A DNA stretch of 64,000 bases. It comes from Isoetes taiwanensis. Taxonomy: Eukaryota > Streptophyta > Lycopodiopsida > Isoetales > Isoetaceae. Shown piece after piece: positions 1 to 11,802 of the stretch (positions within the stretch are counted from its first letter, which is position 1; each line of letters begins with the position of its first letter). Below the pieces are notes generated by a model. The model ran no database searches. It had not been told where the DNA came from and worked only from the letters and a program-made list of their open reading frames with translations. Both the position numbers and the translations under genes were made by a program. The stretch lies in contig JAJEKV010000235.1 in assembly GCA_021234155.1 (NCBI GenBank), positions 250,001-314,000 on the forward strand, written 5' to 3'.

Positions 1-1183
1 ACCTAGTGTCTCACCTTTTGGAGCCCCGATACTCTTTGTGAAGAAGAAGGATGGCACCTTGAGAATGTGCATAGATTATCGCCAATTGAATAAGCACACT
101 ATTAAGAATCGATATGCCTTACCGCGTGCAGATGATCTAATGGATCAGTTGCAAGGAGCTAAATATTTTACGAAGATTGACCTTCGTTCGGGATATCACC
201 AGATATGAATTAAGGAGGATGACATTCACAAGTTTGCTTTTTGGACACGTTATGGGCATTATGAGTTCAGTGTGATGCCCTTTGGCTTGACTAATGCCCC
301 GGCCACCTTCATGAGGCTGATGAATGATGTCTTCCGTGAATATCTTGATGATTTTGTCATCATATTCTTTGATGATATCCTCATATACAGTAAGACCTTA
401 GAGGACCATGAACGGCATCTTCGGTTGGCCTTGCAGAAACTCAGACGCCACCAACTGTATGCCAAGTTCTCCAAGTGTCGGTTCGCAACCACCAAGGTTG
501 ATTACTTTGGACATATTGTGTCTGCGGAAGGGATAGCCACAGACCCAGCTAAGATTGAAGCAGTAAAGGATTGGCCAATTCCAACCAATGTGTCTGAGAT
601 TCGCAGCTTTTTAGGCTTGGCTGGTTATTACCGCAAGTTTGTCAAAGACTTTGCCAAGCTCGCCGCACCCTTGACAGACCTAACCAAGCATGAAAAGGTC
701 AGGGATTTGATGGCACATTGGAAAGACAAATTTCAAGCCGGATTCTAGTCCTTGAAGGATGCTTTGACAACGGCCCCAGTTCTCACCTTGCCAGACCCTC
801 AGAAGGATAAGTGAGTTGTCACGGATGCTAGTAAGATAGCTACCGGTGGAGTGTTAATTCAAGAAGGTCGGGTCATCGCATATGATTCTACAAAGATGAA
901 TGATGTAGAACAACGATACCCCACGCATGACCAAGAATTGCGTGCTGTCGTGCGTGCCTTGCGCATTTGGAGGCACTATTTGTTGGGGAGACGATTCCAA
1001 TTGGATACGGATCACCAAAGCCTCCAATACATTTTCACGCAATCCCACCTCAATTTGAGACAAAAATGATGGATGAAATTCCTCGAGGAGTATGATTTTG
1101 AGGTCATCTATAAGCCGGGCAAGTATAATGTTGTTGATGAAGCGCTTTCCAGACATCCATTAGTCACTCGAACGCATTGTAAT
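1..1183 (+). pseudogene. gypsy reverse transcriptase and RNase H, broken
   Basis: Copies element RNA into DNA and degrades the RNA strand. Seen: the RT finger/palm motif around [11 protein letters not shown], the [12 protein letters not shown] motif, the catalytic motif FFDDILIYS near 367-393 (YxDD-type with F for Y), [22 protein letters not shown], and an RNase H block with VTDASK and TDHQSL ending in EALSRHP. In-frame stops occur near 207 (after GYHQI), 747, 812 and 1066; at 207 and 1066 family members usually carry arginine, so CGA to TGA is the simplest change. The reading frame continues in the same sense after the inserted segment. The identification is firm; it cannot be active. Confidence 0.93.
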
Positions 1184-1799
1184 TTAGCATGGTCCCCCTT
1201 CCTCTTTAAGGGAGGTGGGGGGTTAGTGGCCTTGACCTTTGATTGAGGCTTGGTACTTTAGCCCTCCAGGGGTGGGTCCCTCCTCTTCAGTTCCTCCCCT
1301 GCTGGGTAGGAACATAGGGACCATTAGGGTTCGATATGGTGGAGAGCATGATTACATCCTTTCGCCCATCTAGCATCTGAGGTGTCTTTTTTGGATGCTT
1401 TGTGTGGATGCTTTGGACCCGGTGAGGTGGATGAGTTTGGTTTGACATGCTTATATTGTAACCCTCTCCCGAGTGGTGGTTCCTCTCCCCTCCCCTCCCC
1501 TTTGTTTGCTATGCACGGTGTGTTGCGTGGATGCCTGCTCTGGTGTCTGACGTTCCTCTCTGTCCGTGTGCTTGCTTCTTGGTTTGTGGGCTCGCCTGTG
1601 TCAAGTGTGTTGCGTGGATGTGTGTCTGCATCTGACGTCCTTCCCTTGGTCATGGTGTTGCCTTCTTCTGATTTCTAGTGTGGATGTGTTCTTGCGCTTG
1701 CTGTGGTGCCCTCTTGCCTCTTCCCACGCCTCAGTATCGCATGCTAGTTGTATTTGGGTTCTCGTATGACTCTACCCACCACATCGAACGCATTGTAAT
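1168..1799. mobile_element. 600-bp insertion flanked by 16-bp target-site duplication
   Basis: The 16-mer TCGAACGCATTGTAAT occurs at 1168-1183 and again at 1784-1799. Removing the intervening 600 bp plus one copy restores an uninterrupted gypsy linker frame from the RNase H end (SRHPLVTRTHCN) into the integrase N-terminal side. The insert is GC-richer and pyrimidine-rich. It has no terminal inverted repeats, no coding similarity I recognise and no A-tail. It holds an imperfect direct repeat around TGTGTTGCGTGGATG (about 1518 and 1605). A B-box-like GGTTCGATATG lies at about 1328, too weak to call a SINE. A 16-bp duplication fits target-primed retroposition better than a cut-and-paste transposon. 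Confidence 0.8.
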
Positions 1800-2760
1800 G
1801 CCATATCCATGCTCTCCAGTGAGTTTGGGAAGCACCTACAGCAAACTCTTCCCATAGACCCAGAATTCTAGGAGATATGGTAAAGTGTATCCAGGGAAGC
1901 CAGAACAGGCAAGGAAAGGGAGGCTTTTCGCCATTATAAGAAGGAAGATGGACTCCTTTATTATAAAGGTAAGTTATGTGTGCCCGAGACATCAGGAGTT
2001 CGTAAGCTCATTCTCCACGATACACATAACAATCTCATAGCGGGGCATGCAGGATTTATGAAGACATATTTCAAGATCCGCTCCAGCTATTTTTGGCTAG
2101 GAATAAAGAAGCACATTGCTAGATACATTAAGCAATGTCAGATCTGTCAGCAAACGAAGGCTGAGCAAATGCGTATTCCAGGGGAACTGCAACCCCTAGA
2201 TGTCCCACTGCAAAATGGGAAGTTATTACCATGGATTTCATCGTGGGGCTTCCGCGCATCTTAAGAGGTTTTGATGCCTTAATGGTGGTGGTCGACAAAC
2301 TTTCTAAGATGGTACACTTTCTGCCATGTCGTACCACGGATACTGCATTGGATACCGCCTTGTTGTTTACCAAGGAGGTATTTCGCCTTCATAGGATGCC
2401 CCGTACCATTATATCGGACTGGGATCCTAAGTTTGTTAGTGCATTCTGGAAAGATTTCTTTAGCACCATTCAAACTAAGCTTGCCATGAGCACAGCTTAT
2501 CACCCGTAGACAGATGGTCAAACAGAGCGTACCAATCGCATAATTGAATATATGCTACGTAATTACGTCTGGAACAAGCAATCTCAATGGGCAGATTACA
2601 TCCATTTGGTGGAGTTTGCCTATAACAGCACTAGACATGAGTCCTCAAGGATGTCTCCTTTCATGATCAATTATGGCTTTCAATGCCTCACTCTGAACAC
2701 GTGGCACAATCCAGTTTCCAAAGTGGAAGTTTCTCAGAAGCTGCTTACAGATATGTAGGC
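1784..2760 (+). pseudogene. gypsy integrase, broken
   Basis: Inserts element DNA into the host genome. The zinc-binding module is visible as HDTHNNLIAGH followed by CQICQQTK (HHCC pattern, about 2013-2160). The core contains MDFIVGLPR, the second catalytic region SDWDPKF (about 2417-2437; family members usually have R in place of W) and TDGQTERTNR with the catalytic glutamate (about 2510-2540). An in-frame TAG replaces the usual glutamine just before TDGQ. Further stops occur near 1831 and 2756, and a frame change lies between 2190 and 2240. The family is certain; the product is non-functional. Confidence 0.92.
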
Positions 2761-2764
2761 ACTT

Positions 2765-3331
2765 ATGGAAGAAGTTAGAGCAGATTTGTTAGCTGCAAGA
2801 ACTCGGCAAAAGAGTCTTGCCGATCGACATCGAATACCACGAGAATTTCAGGTCGGTGATTTGGTTTGGTTAAAGATCAAGGTGAAGCAAGCCAAACTTA
2901 AGATTGGCAATTGTAAGAAGCTTGCACCTAGATGGACGGCACCTTTTCAGATAACCGAAAGGATAGGTTCTCAGGCCTACCGATTGGATCTACCCGCACA
3001 TTTGAAGATCCATAAAGTTTTCCACGTAAGTCTTCTCAAGAATCATAATCCTGATCCAGAAGAGGTCCTTGACACACCCACACTTCTGGAGATGACAGAG
3101 GATCAGTTGGAGATTGCGCCTGAAGCTCTCCTTGATCGCGTGTATAAGCAAACCCGCCGAACTCAAATCTTGCAATACTTGGTTGAGTGGAAACACTTAC
3201 CCACAGGAGACGCAACATGGGTTCTTAAAGCGAATTTGGATAAGACTTACCCGGAATTTATGAAAGAATGTCAGGGTCAAACCATCCAAGATGCGATCAT
3301 CTCCAACCCTAACGGTAAGCATTGTCTATAG
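2765..3331 (+). pseudogene. integrase C-terminal region with chromodomain
   Basis: This 188-codon open stretch continues the integrase. Residues ~28-100 resemble the GPY/F-type C-terminal module (VGDLVWLKIK, LAPRWTAPFQI, VFHVSLLKNH). Residues ~125-175 look like a chromodomain (LLDRVYKQTRRTQ, YLVEWKHLP, ATWVLKANL, YPEFMKE), which in chromoviruses is thought to direct insertion to marked chromatin. It is continuous with the upstream integrase frame apart from a TAG stop near 2756. This part has no internal stop, so it is the best preserved piece of the element. Confidence 0.88.
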
Positions 3332-3868
3332 GTACGACAGGGATCATATGAGAGAGATCCGACAGGGATCATTTTAGGGATTGGGTTACGTGCATCTTAG
3401 GTGGGGCACTGGGCATATAGGCATTCATGGTAGGACGCATTCGTCTGCAGCTACAATGGGAATATGGCCATTCCTTACGCCGAGATGATATGCAAGCCTT
3501 AGGCATGATAGAATTCTTGCATTCATAATTTTCATTTACTTTAAGGGGGTAGTCCCTTCAACCACACTACTTAAAATTATTTTGTGAATACTAATGTATA
3601 TTACTTCTGCAGGCCAGTAGGGCGTACTGACATGCTGCAGAAGAAGCTAGGCCTCAGCCTGGAGGCCAACTCTTGTATTTGAAGTTTTGTGTTATGAGTG
3701 CACTCTCAAGTATTACTATCGTATTTCTTGTGTTTGTTAAAGGACTTCCGTCCTATGACAACTATATGTAATCTTTTGTTAACTTCAATAAGTAAGAGTT
3801 ATCTTTTGGTACATTCAATCTCCACTAACTCTAATGCTGAGGACAACATTAATCCAAGGGGGGGAGAA
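3332..3868 (+). other. gypsy 3' untranslated region and polypurine tract
   Basis: Noncoding stretch between the end of pol and the 3' LTR. It ends in AAGGGGGGGAGAA (3856-3868), a textbook polypurine tract directly before the LTR start TGTGACG. A short repeat of CGACAGGGATCAT lies near 3336-3370. No ORF is credible here. Confidence 0.8.
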
Positions 3869-5368
3869 TGTGACGTTCCAGGTATTTATATGGTATACGT
3901 ATGCATACCATGACACGTCACCAGTATTTAATTAAATCCTTAAGGGTTAATAGGGGATAACTTGCATTCACTTAAAATGGATTTTATTAGCTATGCTAAT
4001 AAAATTAGGGGATAATTAACCTAAATATGCTAATTAAGGTATAATTAGTTAAATGCCACCAATAGGGGAGTGCCACCTGGCCTAACTCGATTGGCCAAGT
4101 GGGACTTGCTAACTTGGATGAGAGAAATAGGGGTCCTACCCCCATTTTTGCCCCAAATTCGAATTGGGAAGAGGAGAGGAGCAGCTACCAGTTTTTGTCA
4201 GTTTTTGCCAACAGACCCAAAGTATGGAGACCTACCGTGATAATGGCTCCAGCCAAGAGATTGGTTAGTCCCTAGATAGCTTCTATCCCCGCCAACACTT
4301 CTTTGACTAGATGGAATGGTTAAATTCTCTTTCTTATGTTGTTTTGGATGATGATGGATACGTAGATGATGTTTATATTCTTTCTTTCTGCTCCCTCCGT
4401 GTATTGGGATTAAGGGAAGGGTAGAGACCTAAAGGCCATCTAGAAGTAGAGATGTTCCTAGTTAGAACCCTTAAAACCCAGTACTTGCGGCTTGTGCACA
4501 AGAGCCAACCTGGCTGAGGATGCTATGATGTGGTTCAGCACCAAACAACGGACACAACTGGGAAATCGGGGGTGGAGCCTTGCTGAGCGTGGCTACTAGG
4601 GCTCCTACAATGTGTTAAGCCTATAGTCGGTCACTGTGTGTGGGTCTGACACCTCCTGGGTCATTGGATATGGCCGTTATGGACGTCCTCGACTTTGCGT
4701 AGATTTAGGGGGGTAAGTCGGGTACGGATACAGGTGCTACAGGTATGGCAGTTATCCTCTAGCATACCCAGGGAACCGTTGTGATCCAGGAGGAGAAGCT
4801 TCTCTGACCTGCCTCATCGGACTGGGGAGATGTAACCCGGAGTAGTCCCAAAAGGGTGATTCATTAAAATTGCGTCTCCGGAGGGCTACAAGCACGTCAT
4901 AGCATGATTTAGCCTATCTGCAAAGTGTGCACAGGAGGGGCGGATGGAGTGGACTACCCTAGCCATTGTCTTATGCCAGCCAACGCCATGTTATACTCTG
5001 TCTGTTGTTATCTTGCGGCCTGGCCATCAGTTGACCCCTTGGAGTCTGAGCCTCGGGTAGCGCCTTGTTATGATGTATTGCTCATGTTATTGATGGTTGT
5101 ACTTTCTTTTGCTGATGATGATGGATGGGCCACCCTTCGCGGTGGTATATTATTTTAGCATGATTGTTATATGTATGCTTCCGCTGTATAGGATTTCCCA
5201 TAGAGGACGTGGGACGAATGACACCTCCATGTTCCTCCCCCGGACACTTGGCCATCCCAAGTGGTCCGAGTATGACGGAGGGCCTTACCATGGTGATGTA
5301 GTCGCCATGGGAGAGGAATTCCCATATTTATACGATGGGAGCATCGTATAGTTTCTGGGAGCGTCACA
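3869..5368 (+). repeat. 3' LTR of the gypsy element (1500 bp)
   Basis: Starts TGTGACG right after the polypurine tract and ends GCGTCACA at 5361-5368, giving inverted termini TGTGACG/CGTCACA. Much of its sequence recurs at 53141-54813, for example the blocks TGTAACCCGGAGTAGTCCC and TGCAAAGTGTGCACAGGAGG and the shared end GGAGCGTCACA, which independently supports the 3' boundary. ORFs inside are not meaningful. Confidence 0.88.
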
Positions 5369-6785
5369 TAATACCCTTTATCAAAGTCTTGTTTCTTGTT
5401 TGAATGAATTGGAGCTGCCTATGTCAAGACTAGTTGGCATTGCAACCGATGGTTGTTCGGCAATGGTTGGGTCACAAAATGGTCTTGTAACACAACTCTG
5501 AAGGGATGTACCACATTTGGTAGGTGTGCATTGTATTGCTCATCGAGAGGCACTTGCAGTTAGTGATGCTTTCAATTACTTTCCTGTATATAAAGATCTT
5601 GAGAAATTGGCATGGAAAGTGAGTTCAAGGGTGGGTAGATCTTCAAAAGGCATGCAAATTTACGTTCTTTGGAGGAGGTTTTTGAGTTGCCAAAGATTAA
5701 CTTGCAACAAATCCATGAGGTGAAATAGCTTTCTCGTGGCAATGTCATCTCACATATTGTGAAATTGATGCCGGCTCTTATGCGCTTATGGAAATGAAGA
5801 ACATAAACTACTAAGTTCTTTCAAAAAGGCAAGTGTGCAATTCTATTTTCATTTCCTTGTTGATGTTTTATTGGAGCTTAATGTCTTGAATAAGCTTTTC
5901 CAAGAAGGCATGGTTGAAATTTCAAGCATATCATCTACGATTTCCTCCACTATTGCTATTTTAGACTCAAGGTATCTTGCTACAACTTTTGGACGTCGTG
6001 CCAAGTATACTACTGAATTCTTAGCGATGGTTCGAGAATATCAAGGCCACTTGATTTATAAGAACGATGGAGGTTTTCGTCATAGGTATATATGAATTCT
6101 TTTGATAGTCAATGTTTGTTTTGTATTGTCACTTCGTAGTTATATATTTTATTGCTTACTAGGTACATGCTTTCCTTTGATACGCCTTCATTTGGAGATA
6201 CAATTGCATTGTGTGTCAAAGTTGGTCAAGAATTTGTAAGGAAAGTCGTATCATGTTTGAAGCAAAGTCTTAATGATCGAGGGGAAGATTTGTTAGCAAG
6301 CACAAAGTTATTCTCCACAAATGAATATCCTATGGATTCGAAGGAAATGGAAGACCAAACAGATAAGTGGACTAGCACTTTATGCAACAATTTTGGAGAA
6401 GGGAAATATACATTTCTTGATATTGAAAAGTGCAAAGGGCAAGCATATTCATTTGTAGTAAGATTACAAGTGCAACAAAGCCATAAGAACATGAAGACTT
6501 TATGGGATGCTTGTAGAGTGTGTGATTTCTATTTTGATGTTTATGATGACGTGATGAAGTTATGACAAGCAGTTCTTGTTCTTCCAGCATCTTCTGTAGA
6601 ATGTGGACGTGGATTCCGAAGGCAAAACTTGATAAAGGATGATGATCAAGAATCTTTGAATCTGAAAACTCTTGAAATGTTGATGTTCTTATCGTTATCA
6701 TCGCCTGATGTGGCAGATGCAGACTATGAGATGATTTATGCTAATTGGATTGATCATAAGCAACGCCACATGGTGCAATTGTAAA
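5369..6785 (+). pseudogene. hAT-superfamily-like transposase relic
   Basis: Translated pieces in shifting frames resemble hAT-type transposases of the ZNF862-like group: SRLVGIATDGCSAMVGS and VGVHCIAHREALAVSDAF (about 5428-5580), a middle segment (5835-6095), a 137-aa stretch (6152-6565), and a C-terminal dimerisation-type block LPASSVECGRGFRRQNLIK (about 6580-6640) followed by L/M-rich helices. Stops and frameshifts separate the pieces, so it is dead. The N-terminal part is missing, which fits the gypsy element having inserted into it. No terminal inverted repeats were found. Confidence 0.75.
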
Positions 6786-7920
6786 CTTTGGGCTATTGAA
6801 TCATGATAGGAAGGCCTTTAAGCTTTATGTGTGAATTATTATATGATGAAGTGTTTTTGCTTTTATATTGAAGATGTATTGTAGCTTTAATGAATGGCTA
6901 AGAACAAATTTAACCTTCAAAAGAATGGCATCTTGACAAAATTGCCATTCAACATGAATGGCAACTCTAAAAAGTTGCCCTTCAAAAACATGGAGATACC
7001 ACCATTCAATTTTAAGGCTTGCCCATTTGGATATTCCATGGTGTTAACTCAATCTATCACTTATGGGGACCAGTGGTCCTAGATAGATGATGAAAGATGA
7101 CATTATTATTATGCCTTATTGCATGGTGTTAACTCGATTTATCACTCATGGGGATCAATGTTCAAAAGTTGCAATTTTTTGTTTTGGTGTTATGGGAGAT
7201 TTGTTTTTTTGGTTTGAAAAATAAATGAAAACTCAAAAAACATTGGCAAATTCATAAATAACATATAAATCATCGAATATAGCACAAATTTCATAACACA
7301 CCAAAACAAAAAGTTTCACATCTTTTTTTTTTTTCGATACAAAACGCGGCTACGATAACATCATCTCTTCAATATCTTCATAAAAGCTTATTGCAATACA
7401 ATGATGCAGGATCAGAATGATTAGCTGGGTAGAGAATTCAGAATCAGAATAATCCGCCCAAAAATTTGTTGTTTTCGCCCAGATTACTTAACCAAAAATG
7501 AGCATATCATATATCATCAGAAAGATCCCAGAGAGAGCTTTTCAACCAATAAAAAACACTCAAAACAGAGTCCAAATTCAAAAGTCACGATAAAAAAACA
7601 TATTACTATCAAACCTGCATGGCATGCACTTTGCAAAGAGGTATCTAGATTGAAAAATACAAAAAACAAGTATCTATCTTGATAGATCTGAATCAAATCA
7701 TATGCTAATGGAAAGATCTCTACATAAGCTTTCTAAAGAGTCAAAGATCATCTGAATCTAGTTATGAACATAGAAACAAATGACATTCTCTCTTTAGAGC
7801 TTCTCTTCTTTTCCTATTTTTAGTAACTTAGATATTATATACAATGGTTTGGTAAAAAAGAACCTCTCATAAAAATCTTATTTTAGCTATATTCAATGGT
7901 TTGCATGTTATTCATGAACT
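6786..7920. other. AT-rich noncoding stretch with a short direct repeat
   Basis: No credible gene. A 39-bp sequence beginning CATGGTGTTAACTC is present at 7037-7075 and again, diverged, at 7122-7160. The rest is A/T-rich sequence with mononucleotide runs near 7323-7334. Confidence 0.5.
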
Positions 7921-8064
7921 AGGGAAAAACTACAAAATGCCCTTATGTTTTGACTAATTTCGCTACATACCCCTAACTTTTCAAAAATTTATGAAATGCT
8001 CCTGGTCAACGTACAATGTATTTTGTAGTTTTGAAAATTGTTCAATTACCCTTAAGTTTTAGGT

Positions 8065-8342
8065 TAATTCCTGAAATGTCCTTATGGCAATTTCAGATCC
8101 CTGTGGGAAAACATTGTCTGTGGCAATTTCGAATGGCAATTTCGGATCGCTCCAATACGTGGCCTTGCTGTCGCTAATGATTGTGACAGAATCAAAATGC
8201 GTGAAGCTTAAGAATCGATGAATAGGAAAGCTTTAAGTAATTCCTGAAATGCCCTTATGGCAATTTCCCCTGTGGGAAAACATTGTCTGTGGCAATTTCA
8301 AATGGCAATTTCGGATCGCTCCAGCACGTGGCCTCGCTGTTG
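8065..8342. repeat. Direct repeat pair inside the TIR element
   Basis: Two ~105-110-bp copies begin AATTCCTGAAATG at 8065 and 8239 and end in GTGGCCTTGCTGT-type sequence at 8175 and 8342. The second lacks a few bases around CAGATC. The blocks reuse the 'CTGAAATGCCCTTATG' theme of the element's own terminal repeats. Confidence 0.75.
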
Positions 8343-9136
8343 GTACTGAAGCCTTAACCACTTGTCTTTGCAGGTTCTAAAGATCCAACCGCTATCCACC
8401 GTTGGATCGTAGAGGGTTATATTCCAGAACCTCTCGAATATTGTTTTTAATAGAATATTCGAATGATTACCATAATAATTTTCGGATATTCCTTTCCAGA
8501 GAATATTCGGAGCTTTGGCACTTCCCAGAATTCCAGCATGACTCTTTCAGCGTAGTTCTTCGGCATAATTCTTCTGGCGCTTCCGGCATAGCTCATCTCT
8601 GGCATGATTCTTCTGGGCTTCCCGGCATCAGCATAGCCATTCCGGCATAAGTTAGCTGTGGTGCTGAGAAGGGCAGAATAGCATGAGTGATGTTGGAGAT
8701 TCACATGAGCTCCAGAAGAATTATGCCGAAGCAGAGCTTTGCCGAGCTATTCCTTGGAGTGAGTGCTCCATCATCCTCAAAGGAAGAACAGAAGATAATT
8801 TTTTAGTTCAGAAAATGGGTAAGTCTCTCATGCAAGAACACATCTTCCTTCAAGCTCTATTACCAAAAACATCCTAATACAGATTAAGAACAGAATCTAC
8901 ATCAGGGTTCAACTGACTCAGAAATTTAACCATGCAGCTGAAAAGATCTACAACAGTAAGGAGTTGTTGTGGCCATCCTTGAAACCGATTATCTCCGGAG
9001 GGTGGAGCTGGCTGGTAGAGAAAAATTTAGCCTGAGAAAACAGTATATCTCAATAGATGAGGCAAAAAGCTGGTGAGATCTAAGCTCAAACTGGCTATGG
9101 ACTATGGAGAACCTGCTCGGACCAGTGGTTAAGGGA

Positions 9137-9224
9137 GGTCAACCTCCTCCTCTCGAGGGTCATGCAAAATAAACCCGGCCGAGAGGGTTTATTTTGCATG
9201 ACCCTCTCAAGGAGGAGGTTAACC
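9137..9224. repeat. Long hairpin, 40-bp arms
   Basis: The arms 9137-9176 and 9185-9224 are inverted copies separated by an 8-base loop. The inner ~22 bp (around GGGTCATGCAAAATAAACCC) pair perfectly; outward there are a few mismatches. It sits inside the larger TIR element and could be a small nested hairpin element. Confidence 0.8.
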
Positions 9225-9472
9225 TCCTCTTAAGATAAACTCACCTATGAAGCACCAGAAAAGCACACGCTTTTTGTAGAAAAAGGCGGGCGCCGAAATG
9301 AATCGTTGCTAAAAAGGCATCTTAGGAAATATACAAAATACAAGAGCATCTTGTGATATACGAAATTCTACATGCCCAGATACATTGACCAGGGGCATTC
9401 CATAATTTTTTGAAAAATTAGGTGTATGTGGCGAAATTAGTCAAAACATAAGGGTATTTGTAGTCTTTCCCT

Positions 9473-11796
9473 AAAAACTAACTAGGACATCCTAATATTG
9501 GTTGGAGAGTATCTTCCAGATTGCATGGTATGTTGCTAATGGTGTAAGAATTACACTTAGGGACCTTTAAAAATAGGGTCTTTTTCTAGTTTTTTTTTTT
9601 TTTTTTTTTTTTTTTTATGCTTTACACCTTGTTGATAGGTTGTGCACCCAAGATGCATTGAGATTTCCTAGAGAAAAAGCTCTAAGCAAATGTGCATGCT
9701 TGAAGTTGTTTTCCATTTGGTGGCTAAGACGAGACAAAATTTTCTTTAGCTCTCACATGAACTTGTTTTTTATTTGGTAACAAAGCCATGCATATTTTAT
9801 ACTGCCTATTCCTATTTATTTTACATAGCCTTATGAAATACATGTTGCCAAGTGTTGGCTTTTGCTTTTGAAGCTTGCATGCACTCTAGCTACTTTTCTC
9901 ACGTTGGATATGGCAAAAAGGGATCCTACATAAATAGGATTCACATGCATGAATTAAAAGGCACTTGAAGAGGGCTTCGTTGCCATTTTTTAGCTCCATG
10001 TATCTTGAATATACATGCATGCATGCTTGCCATATGTTGGCATGTCCTTTGCACTAACCTTTATATGGAAGCCATGACAAGGATGGCTCTATATAGGTAC
10101 GTTTTATATTCAATGCAGGTTGCAAAAAGATGGAAAAATCATTTGACGAAGGGCTTATCACTTTGGAAAGGTTCAATTCCCAAATACAAGGTATTTTGTT
10201 AACTTTTTGAAGGAAGGTCAAGAGGAAAATACTCGATGGCTGATTATGGTATAGGATATCAGCAGCTTACTATCATTTAAACAGTTTCGTTGCCCTAAAA
10301 TGTTTATGTGACCTAGCACAGCCGCTTCATTTTGGCGTCGTTCTATGTGCCATGAATCCGATTCATGCCCAACCATATGCCAAATTTAATTCGTACTCCA
10401 TTTCTTTGTATCTGTTGGAGGTTCTTTAGTCAGTAAAGGACAAAGAATATGTACATTGAGCAGTATTTGTGTCTCACAACCATTGGAGTTACGGTAGCTC
10501 CTTCGCAAGGTTCATTGATCAAGAATATGGCCTTACAAAATGCTTCAACTGTTACACATAGTATTCATGCTACTGGAAACAGGTTTTAAATTACACCTCA
10601 TTTTTTCTCATTGATTCGTTCATCTAGAAATATACTCGTTGCTATTAGTAGAGGTGTGCAGACTTGTAAAAATGCAATGAGCACTTAGCTTTTTTAAGCT
10701 ATTCTCTGTCATAACTTGTTGAAGATTTGGTACTGGTTTATGAACTATTTCCTTCATTTAACCGCACACTATTCCCCACACGTTTTTTATGGCGAGAACA
10801 AGTCCCTAGCACTTGTTTATCTACATTCTAACAAATCGGCCGATTCTTTACATTGTTGATGGTGGGAATTTTTCCCTTTGATAATTTTATAACAAGGCGA
10901 CCTTTGCCTATAGACGGTTTGTCTTTCTTCACTTTGTTTTCAATATCCTATCCATTTTTGTAGATTATAACTTTGGGCAAAGGGTTACAAAGGTGATCGG
11001 TTATAAACCGAGAGGACCCAATGTACCTTTTGGCCCTTGCTTTTAACAATACCCTTATCGGGCTAACAAAGTATTGTTTGGCTGCGGTACAGGTCCTCTC
11101 TTCCCTTTGTATCTCATTTGCTTCGCTTAGTTTATTGTATGCGCTCAAGATGGATTTGGAGACTTCGCTTGTCAAATGGAACTATCATGGGGCTGCTGAC
11201 ATCATAAAGAGTTGAATAGAATTAATCATTGGATGAAAAGCATCTCTAGGTTTTTATTATGAAAGTAAATTTCTAAACGACCCTAAGGTATGCGGTTCTC
11301 GGGGCTATATGCATGATGCTTTTATCGTAAGCAAACGGAAGTAGCTATGATCTAGCGATTTCAATATCCTTCTACATTCGTGCATGTACTAGAATAATAT
11401 CTATAGCACTCTTGCACTACCCCGGCTTAACCAAGCGGTGATGTTCTTGTTCTATAAGCTTTCGTCTTTATGCATTAAGCCTTACAATGTGGCTGGATTT
11501 GTGGCTGCTCTCGCTTGTCTATTTGATTAATACAAAGGATTTCTTATCACTGGTTTGAAATAGATGTATGTTGTAAATGGCCACATTGAATATTTGACGT
11601 TTGTATTCTACTTTATGGCATAGATCCTTGGGTGCTTGTTAACCTGATTTTAAAACAATGTATCCAGACACAAGAGATATTGAATACTTGGGGAATACTT
11701 GCAGGATTATGCGTATATATGTAAGACTTAATAAAGGTTGCATTCCATTGGATTTTGAGAAAAATGTTAAACATGGGGATCTGAGACTGTTTTGCA
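9473..11796. other. No gene recognised
   Basis: Contains a 27-base T run at 9590-9616 and short ORFs without family resemblance. The part from about 10860 to 11560 is compositionally less A/T-rich than its surroundings, but both strands are closed by stops and I cannot assign it. Confidence 0.4.
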
Positions 11797-11802
11797 TGTT
11801 AA

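Larger units (their letters stand above)
1..5368 (+). mobile_element. Ty3/gypsy chromovirus, 3' part with 3' LTR
   Basis: The window opens inside the reverse transcriptase of a plus-strand Ty3/gypsy element. RT, RNase H, integrase (zinc-binding and core) and a chromodomain-like tail follow in the canonical order up to 3331. A noncoding stretch comes next, then a purine tract (3856-3868) and an LTR starting TGTGACG at 3869. The 5' LTR, gag and protease lie outside the window. Several in-frame stops show it is dead. A 600-bp segment interrupts it between RNase H and integrase. It appears to have landed in or beside a hAT-like transposase relic that begins right after the LTR. Confidence 0.93.
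7921..9472. mobile_element. Candidate TIR transposon, non-autonomous, ~1.55 kb
   Basis: The first ~94 bp (7921-8014, beginning AGGGAAAAACTACAAAATGC) match the reverse complement of the last ~92 bp (9381-9472) over their whole length with scattered mismatches. Long inverted repeats without a transposase suggest a Mutator-like or foldback non-autonomous element. I see no matching 8-11-bp duplication at its edges, so the superfamily is unassigned. Inside are a ~105-bp direct repeat pair (8065-8175 and 8239-8342), two ORFs of 82 and 64 codons that I do not recognise (8402-8650 and 8683-8877, both plus), and a 40-bp-arm hairpin at 9137-9224. Confidence 0.7.

Noticed and set aside
1328-1338. tRNA-type B box in the 600-bp insert
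   Set aside because: GGTTCGATATG resembles a B box, but no A box at the right distance was seen, so a SINE or tRNA call is not supported.
7912-9481. Target-site duplication of the TIR element
   Set aside because: Flanks TCATGAACT and AAAAACTAA share only a few bases; not a duplication.
10860-11560. Possible organellar DNA insert
   Set aside because: Composition differs slightly, but I could not match any organellar gene order or conserved segment.
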